Of a stretch of 64,000 bases of DNA, positions 60,142 through 64,000 are shown in pieces; position 1 is the stretch's first letter; each line of letters starts with the position of its first letter. Location of the stretch: NCBI RefSeq assembly GCF_001612985.1, contig NZ_BDBM01000027.1:1-64000 (forward strand), read 5' to 3'. The notes under the pieces are model-generated. The model did not search any database. It saw only the letters and a list, made by a program, of their open reading frames with translations, and was not told where the DNA came from. This DNA comes from Nocardia gamkensis NBRC 108242. GTDB lineage: Bacteria > Actinomycetota > Actinomycetes > Mycobacteriales > Mycobacteriaceae. The translations under genes were made by a program, and so were the position numbers.

Positions 60142-61821
60142 ATGGTGCCAACCGCCAATTTCGGTACGAAGGACGATCCTGGTTTCGAGCTGGAGCAGAG
60201 TCCCGATCTGATCGTGGTGCGCACGCACAGCGGTCGTGGGATCCGGCGGCAATCGGGGTCGGTGCGCACACCGCTGAGCGGTGAACTCGACGACGCGACA
60301 CTGGTGCAGGCCTACCCGGAGGCAGGAGTCGAGGTCTATCGCCTGCCCGCGGGGTCGAGATCGGTGGAGGAACGCACGCCGGCGCTGGAGGCCGCGCCGG
60401 AGGTGCGGTTCGCCGGACACGTGCTGGTGGACCCGGTGACCGGGGAGCCGGTGCTCTATACCGAGAACATCTTCGTGAAGTTCGTCGACCACGTCGACCG
60501 CGAACATTGCCTCGCCGTCCTGGCCGCGGCGAATCTCACTGTGAAGCAGGTGGTTTCGTATGCCACCAACGCCTACTTCACGGCGGCGCCCGAGGGCACC
60601 GGCCAGCGGGTCTTCGACATCGCCACCGCCCTGTTGAATCGCGACGACGTCGAGTACTGCCACCCGGAGCTGATCCGGCACCGGGCGAGGAAGACGATCT
60701 TCCCGCAGCAGTGGCATCTGAAGAAGACCACCATCGGCGGTGTCACGATCGACGCGCACGCGGCGGTGGAAGCCGCGCATGCCCTTACCCGCGGGGCGGG
60801 GGTGACGATCGCCGTGATCGACGACGGTGTCGACATCGACCATCCCGAGTTCGCCGGTGCCGCGAAGATCGTCGCGCCACGGGATGTCACGGCGAAGACC
60901 GATGATCCGCGCCCGAAAGACTCCTTCGGCACCGGCCCCGACAACGGTGACAACCATGGCACCGCGTGTGCGGGCGTGGCGTGCGCCAACGGCACGGCCG
61001 GAGCCTCCGGAGTGGCGCCGGAGGCCGCGCTGATGCCGATCCGGCTCGCCTCAGGCCTCGGATCGCAGGCGGAGGCGGACGCGTTCGGGTGGGCCGTCGA
61101 TCACGGGGCCGACGTCATCTCGTGCAGCTGGGGCCCGGCCGACGGCAGGTGGTTCCAGCCGAACGATCCGGCGCACAACCGGGTGGTGGCGCTGCCCGCG
61201 AGTACCAGGCTGGCGATCGAATACGCCGTCGCCAGCGGACGCGGCGGCAAGGGCTGTGTAGTGCTGTTCGCGGCGGGCAACGGCAACGAATCCGTCGACA
61301 ACGACGGCTACGCCGGTTTCGCGAAGGTGATCGCGGTCGCGGCATGCAACGACACCGGCAAACGCAGTGTCTACAGCGATTTCGGCAAAGCGGTGTGGTG
61401 CGCGTTCCCCAGCAGCGACTTCGGGCACCGACCCTTCGGGCATCCCGACCCCCTCACACCCGGGATCTGGACGGTGGATCGGCACGGGGCGAACGGCTAC
61501 AACCCCGGCACGGTGGCGGCCGGCGACGCGGCGGGGGACTACACCAACGACTTCGGCGGAACCTCCAGCGCGTGCCCGGGCGCTGCGGGCACAGTGGCAT
61601 TGATGCTGTCGGTGAATCCGGACCTGACTTCGGACGAGGTGAAGAACCTGCTGAAAGACGCCTGCGACAAGATCGATCCGCAGGGCGGCGGGTACGGGGC
61701 GGACGGGCACAGCGACAAGTACGGATACGGCAGGCTGAACGCGCTCGCCGCCGTACGGGCGGCTCGGCCCGCCGAGACCGAGTCCGCTGCCGGTGCGGTG
61801 GTCACCGTCGCTGGAGACTGA
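60142..61821 (+). CDS. Subtilisin-like serine protease (S8)
   Basis: A 559-residue protein. Catalytic Asp is in VTIAVIDDGVDIDHPEFAG (around 226), His in DNGDNHGTACAGVA (around 272) and Ser in DFGGTSSACPGAAG (around 476). The N-terminal ~190 residues have FVKFVDHVDREHCLAVL and the VEYCHPELIRHR pattern, like the pro-domain region of proprotein-convertase relatives. No signal peptide is visible, so it may act in the cytoplasm. The ATG at 60142 follows TAAGGAG. The NYN gene starts 4 bases after its stop. Confidence 0.88.
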   Translation: MVPTANFGTKDDPGFELEQSPDLIVVRTHSGRGIRRQSGSVRTPLSGELDDATLVQAYPEAGVEVYRLPAGSRSVEERTPALEAAPEVRFAGHVLVDPVTGEPVLYTENIFVKFVDHVDREHCLAVLAAANLTVKQVVSYATNAYFTAAPEGTGQRVFDIATALLNRDDVEYCHPELIRHRARKTIFPQQWHLKKTTIGGVTIDAHAAVEAAHALTRGAGVTIAVIDDGVDIDHPEFAGAAKIVAPRDVTAKTDDPRPKDSFGTGPDNGDNHGTACAGVACANGTAGASGVAPEAALMPIRLASGLGSQAEADAFGWAVDHGADVISCSWGPADGRWFQPNDPAHNRVVALPASTRLAIEYAVASGRGGKGCVVLFAAGNGNESVDNDGYAGFAKVIAVAACNDTGKRSVYSDFGKAVWCAFPSSDFGHRPFGHPDPLTPGIWTVDRHGANGYNPGTVAAGDAAGDYTNDFGGTSSACPGAAGTVALMLSVNPDLTSDEVKNLLKDACDKIDPQGGGYGADGHSDKYGYGRLNALAAVRAARPAETESAAGAVVTVAGD

Positions 61822-61825
61822 CGCG

Positions 61826-62236
61826 GTGGCGGCCGACGGTGTTCAGCTGATCGTGGTGGACGCCGCGAACGTCGTCGGTGCACGGCCCGACGGGTGGTGG
61901 CGCGATCGGGCCGGCGCAGCCCGGCGATTGCTCGAGCGGATGACCGGAGCGTGGGCGCGGCCGACCGAGCCCGCCGAGGTGATCGTGGTGCTCGAGGGCG
62001 CGGCGAAGGCCGCGGTCGACGCGGCGGCGGAACCGGGATTCGGCGGCGTGCGCGTGGTGCGTGCGGAGGGCTCGGGCGACGACGCGATCGTCGGCGTGGT
62101 CGCAGCGGCTCGGGCGGAAGATAGCAGCCGTTCGATCACAGTGGTGACGGCCGACCGCGGACTGCGTGCCCGCGTGGTGGCCGCGGGGGCGGCGACGGTG
62201 GGGCCGAACTGGCTGCTGGACCGCTTGGGGCCGTGA
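61826..62236 (+). CDS. NYN/PIN-like domain protein
   Basis: A 136-residue protein: QLIVVDAANVVGARPDGWWR, then EVIVVLEGAAKAAVD, then GSGDDAIVGVVAAA, then ITVVTADRGLRARVVAAGA. The spaced Asp residues match the NYN/PIN-like nuclease fold of a common actinomycete protein often mislabelled as an NTP pyrophosphohydrolase. It probably cuts RNA or is inactive; I cannot tell which. The GTG at 61826 lies 4 bases after the protease stop, so the two are co-transcribed. Confidence 0.72.
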   Translation: MAADGVQLIVVDAANVVGARPDGWWRDRAGAARRLLERMTGAWARPTEPAEVIVVLEGAAKAAVDAAAEPGFGGVRVVRAEGSGDDAIVGVVAAARAEDSSRSITVVTADRGLRARVVAAGAATVGPNWLLDRLGP

Positions 62237-62326
62237 TGCGGTCGGCGCCCGGAAGTCGGTCTCGCATTGATACACCTCCGGCGTTTCACCCATCCGTCCA
62301 GTCCGTTTTGCGGCACTCTGAGCGGT

Positions 62327-62677
62327 ATGACCGCCTCCGACGTCGTGGGGATGCCGTTGCTCTACCTGGTCGAGATCTCCGAGCCAGGTTACTTCAATCG
62401 GCCGTGGTGGAAGATCGCGAGCACCGGCGCGCCGGGGCAGGTTCGTGCCGCGCTCAGCGAACTGGCCGTCCGGGTCGAGCGCGACATCCAGCGCGCCGGA
62501 GGCGGGGGCCGGTGCTGGTACCGCTACGACGTGCGGTGGCCCGACGGCGCCGTGCTCGAGTGTTTCCAGGGGGCGATCCGATCGGTGTTGATTCCCGGCG
62601 AGTTGCGCTGCCTGGCCGTGGCCCTGACCTCCGCGACGACCGTGGATCTGCGCTCCGCCGAGCGTCCGCCGTACTGA
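62327..62677 (+). CDS. Hypothetical protein
   Basis: A 116-residue protein that I do not recognise. It reads PLLYLVEISEPGYFNRPWWK early, then CWYRYDVRWPDGAVLECFQG and GELRCLAVALTSATTVDL. It has no membrane segment or signal. The ATG at 62327 is used because the upstream in-frame Met lacks a ribosome site. It converges on the MFS gene, with a terminator between them. Confidence 0.55.
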   Translation: MTASDVVGMPLLYLVEISEPGYFNRPWWKIASTGAPGQVRAALSELAVRVERDIQRAGGGGRCWYRYDVRWPDGAVLECFQGAIRSVLIPGELRCLAVALTSATTVDLRSAERPPY

Positions 62678-62697
62678 TCACGCCGCCCGACAGACGA

Positions 62698-62726
62698 GCA
62701 GAGCCCCGATGGCTTCGGGGCTCTGC
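62698..62726. terminator. Bidirectional hairpin between convergent genes
   Basis: GCAGAGCCCCGA pairs with TCGGGGCTCTGC around a five-base loop. It lies between the plus-strand hypothetical gene and the minus-strand MFS gene and can serve both. Confidence 0.8.
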
Positions 62727-62741
62727 GGGTGAATCGGTGGC

Positions 62742-64000
62742 TCAGTCGAGCAGAGCCGGTTGTCTGGCGCCGTCCTGCTTCGCGGCGCCCCCGGACTCGG
62801 GCCGGGCCGCCGGATGCGAGTCGGCCTGCATCGGGTCGAGAGCGGGATCGATGTCGATCGTGCGGCGCAGCGGGCGGTTGGGCAGCAGCGCCGCCGCGAT
62901 GAGCGCGACGACCGTGGCGCCCGCGGCGATGAGGAAGATCCGCCCGGTCGCGTCGCCGTAGGCGGCGCGCACGATGGTCGCGATAGGCGCGGGCAGGGCG
63001 CCGAGATCCAGATTGCTGCCGCCGGAGGACTTGGTCTGGATGCCGAGCCGGGCGAAGCCCTCCGCGGACAGCTCGCCGACCCGGGTGGCCAGGACCGAAC
63101 CGAGCACCGAGACCCCGATGGCGCCACCGAAGGTGCGGAAGAAGGCGACACTGCTCGACGCTGCGCCGATGTTGTGCACGCTCACCGTGTTCTGCACGGC
63201 CAGGACCAGGTTCTGCATCATCATGCCGACGCCGAACCCCACGACGGTGATGTACCCGCCGACCAGCCACAGGCTCGTCGCGTGGTCGATCGTCGACAGC
63301 AGCGCGAATCCGAAAACCAGCAGTGCGGCGCCCGCGACCACGAAACCCTTCCACTTGCCGCGCCGGGTGATCAACTGACCGGAGCCGACGGAGGCGATCA
63401 GCATCCCCGCGACGAGCGGGATGGTCAGCACGCCGGCCGCGGTGGGGGAGTAGCCGCGCGCGGTCTGGAAGTACTGGCCCAGGAAGGTGGTCGCGCCGAA
63501 CATGCCGACGCCGACGGCGATGGAGGCGATGATCGCCAGGCCCGTGGTGCGTTCGGTGACGATCGGCAGCGGGATGATCGGCGACTCGGCGCGGGACTCG
63601 ACCCACACGGTCGCGAGCAGCAGCAGCACGCCGGAAGCGACATAGATCGCCGATTCCCGCGAGATCCAGTCGTAGTACCCGGCCTTTCCGGCGAACGACA
63701 CCCAGATGAGCAGCACCGAGACACCGCCGGTCAGCAATGCGGCGCCGAGCCAGTCGATCGACACCCCCTCTTTGCGCTCGGTGGGCAGTCGCAGAGTCCG
63801 CTGCAAGAGCGCCAGCGCGATCACGGCCAGCGGCACGCACACGAAGAAGCACCAGCGCCAGCCCAGCGGGCTGTCGACGATGACACCGCCGAGGACGGGG
63901 CCGCCGGACATCGAGACCGCCATCACGGCGCCCATGTAACCGGAGTAGCGCCCGCGTTCGCGCGGCGCGACGATGGAGCCGATGATCGCGACGACGAGCG
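62742..64000 (-). CDS. DHA2-family MFS drug exporter (partial, start beyond the window)
   Basis: About 420 residues of a 14-helix DHA2 transporter. MAVSMSGGPVLGGVIVDSPL is the conserved motif C (GPxxGG). WRWCFFVCVPLAVIALALLQ, GATTFLGQYFQTARGYSPTA and NIGAASSSVAFFRTFGGAIG are typical. The frame continues to the right edge (VAIIGSIVAPRERGRYSGYM), so the N-terminal helices lie outside. Such pumps export drugs or metabolites with protons. The charged tail after the last helix is poorly conserved. Confidence 0.9.
   Translation of the reverse strand, partial: LVVAIIGSIVAPRERGRYSGYMGAVMAVSMSGGPVLGGVIVDSPLGWRWCFFVCVPLAVIALALLQRTLRLPTERKEGVSIDWLGAALLTGGVSVLLIWVSFAGKAGYYDWISRESAIYVASGVLLLLATVWVESRAESPIIPLPIVTERTTGLAIIASIAVGVGMFGATTFLGQYFQTARGYSPTAAGVLTIPLVAGMLIASVGSGQLITRRGKWKGFVVAGAALLVFGFALLSTIDHATSLWLVGGYITVVGFGVGMMMQNLVLAVQNTVSVHNIGAASSSVAFFRTFGGAIGVSVLGSVLATRVGELSAEGFARLGIQTKSSGGSNLDLGALPAPIATIVRAAYGDATGRIFLIAAGATVVALIAAALLPNRPLRRTIDIDPALDPMQADSHPAARPESGGAAKQDGARQPALLD

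Overview
The window is high-GC DNA from a mycolate-producing actinomycete, most likely Nocardia or a close relative. The support is a mycolic acid cyclopropane-synthase-type methyltransferase (41053-41967), a KasA/KasB-type ketoacyl synthase (47173-48432), an AlkB alkane hydroxylase, several TetR and GlxA-type regulators, and a type I-E CRISPR repeat of the actinobacterial sort. The left 33 kb is accessory DNA. The right 30 kb looks like ordinary chromosome with one secondary-metabolite locus.

Left accessory region (1-26.4 kb). An anti-sigma-type ATPase gene is followed by a decay zone holding a LigD ligase fragment, a frameshifted zinc/membrane protein, an orphan degenerate CRISPR array (2291-2682), a truncated adenylate cyclase, a truncated XRE regulator and a broken IS3/IS481-type transposase. 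Next comes the most interesting locus, on the minus strand from 20565 to 5344. It encodes a Trypco1-like (CU044_2847-type) small protein, then five genes joined by 4-base stop/start overlaps: an LCAT/PGAP1-like lipase, a caspase-like/NTPase/WD40 protein, a UPF1-like helicase fused to a degenerate protein kinase domain, a large protein with two catalytically degenerate phospholipase D-like domains, and a GHKL ATPase. This has the composition of an NTP-dependent biological conflict (anti-phage, abortive-infection) system, and I cannot match the set to a named one. A broken IS110, an IS3 element with perfect terminal repeats, an EEP-family phosphatase remnant, an excisionase-like gene and a frameshifted integrase follow.

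Integrated element (26437-33415). A 44-bp direct repeat of the 3' half of tRNA-Pro(GGG) brackets an element with an intact tyrosine integrase, excisionase, rolling-circle-type Rep, two related zinc-cluster proteins (one fused to an XRE helix-turn-helix), an HTH/sensor plus PP2C-like cargo pair, and a tiny zinc-ribbon gene between two copies of a hairpin repeat. No transfer translocase is visible. The broken integrase just left of the 26437 repeat has the same placement relative to a tRNA-Pro end, so two elements probably integrated in turn at the same tRNA.

Right region (33.5-64 kb). It holds an NmrA/TetR pair, a cytochrome P450 without a normal ExxR, a TetR/SDR pair, several decayed genes (GNAT, metallo-beta-lactamase and one unrecognised), the mycolate methyltransferase, AlkB, a secreted lipase with a divergent TetR, an SRPBCC/ArsR pair, the ketoacyl synthase, a GlxA regulator, and a HAD/antiporter pair. 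From 51.8 to 59.9 kb lie an SDR, an acyl-CoA-dehydrogenase-fold monooxygenase and an acyltransferase-3 protein, then, after a terminator, an isonitrile synthase, an Fe/2-oxoglutarate dioxygenase, a flavin-dependent halogenase-like protein and a second GlxA regulator. This looks like an isonitrile natural-product locus with a possible halogenation step. The window ends with a subtilisin-like protease, a NYN/PIN-like protein, a small hypothetical protein and a partial DHA2 MFS exporter.
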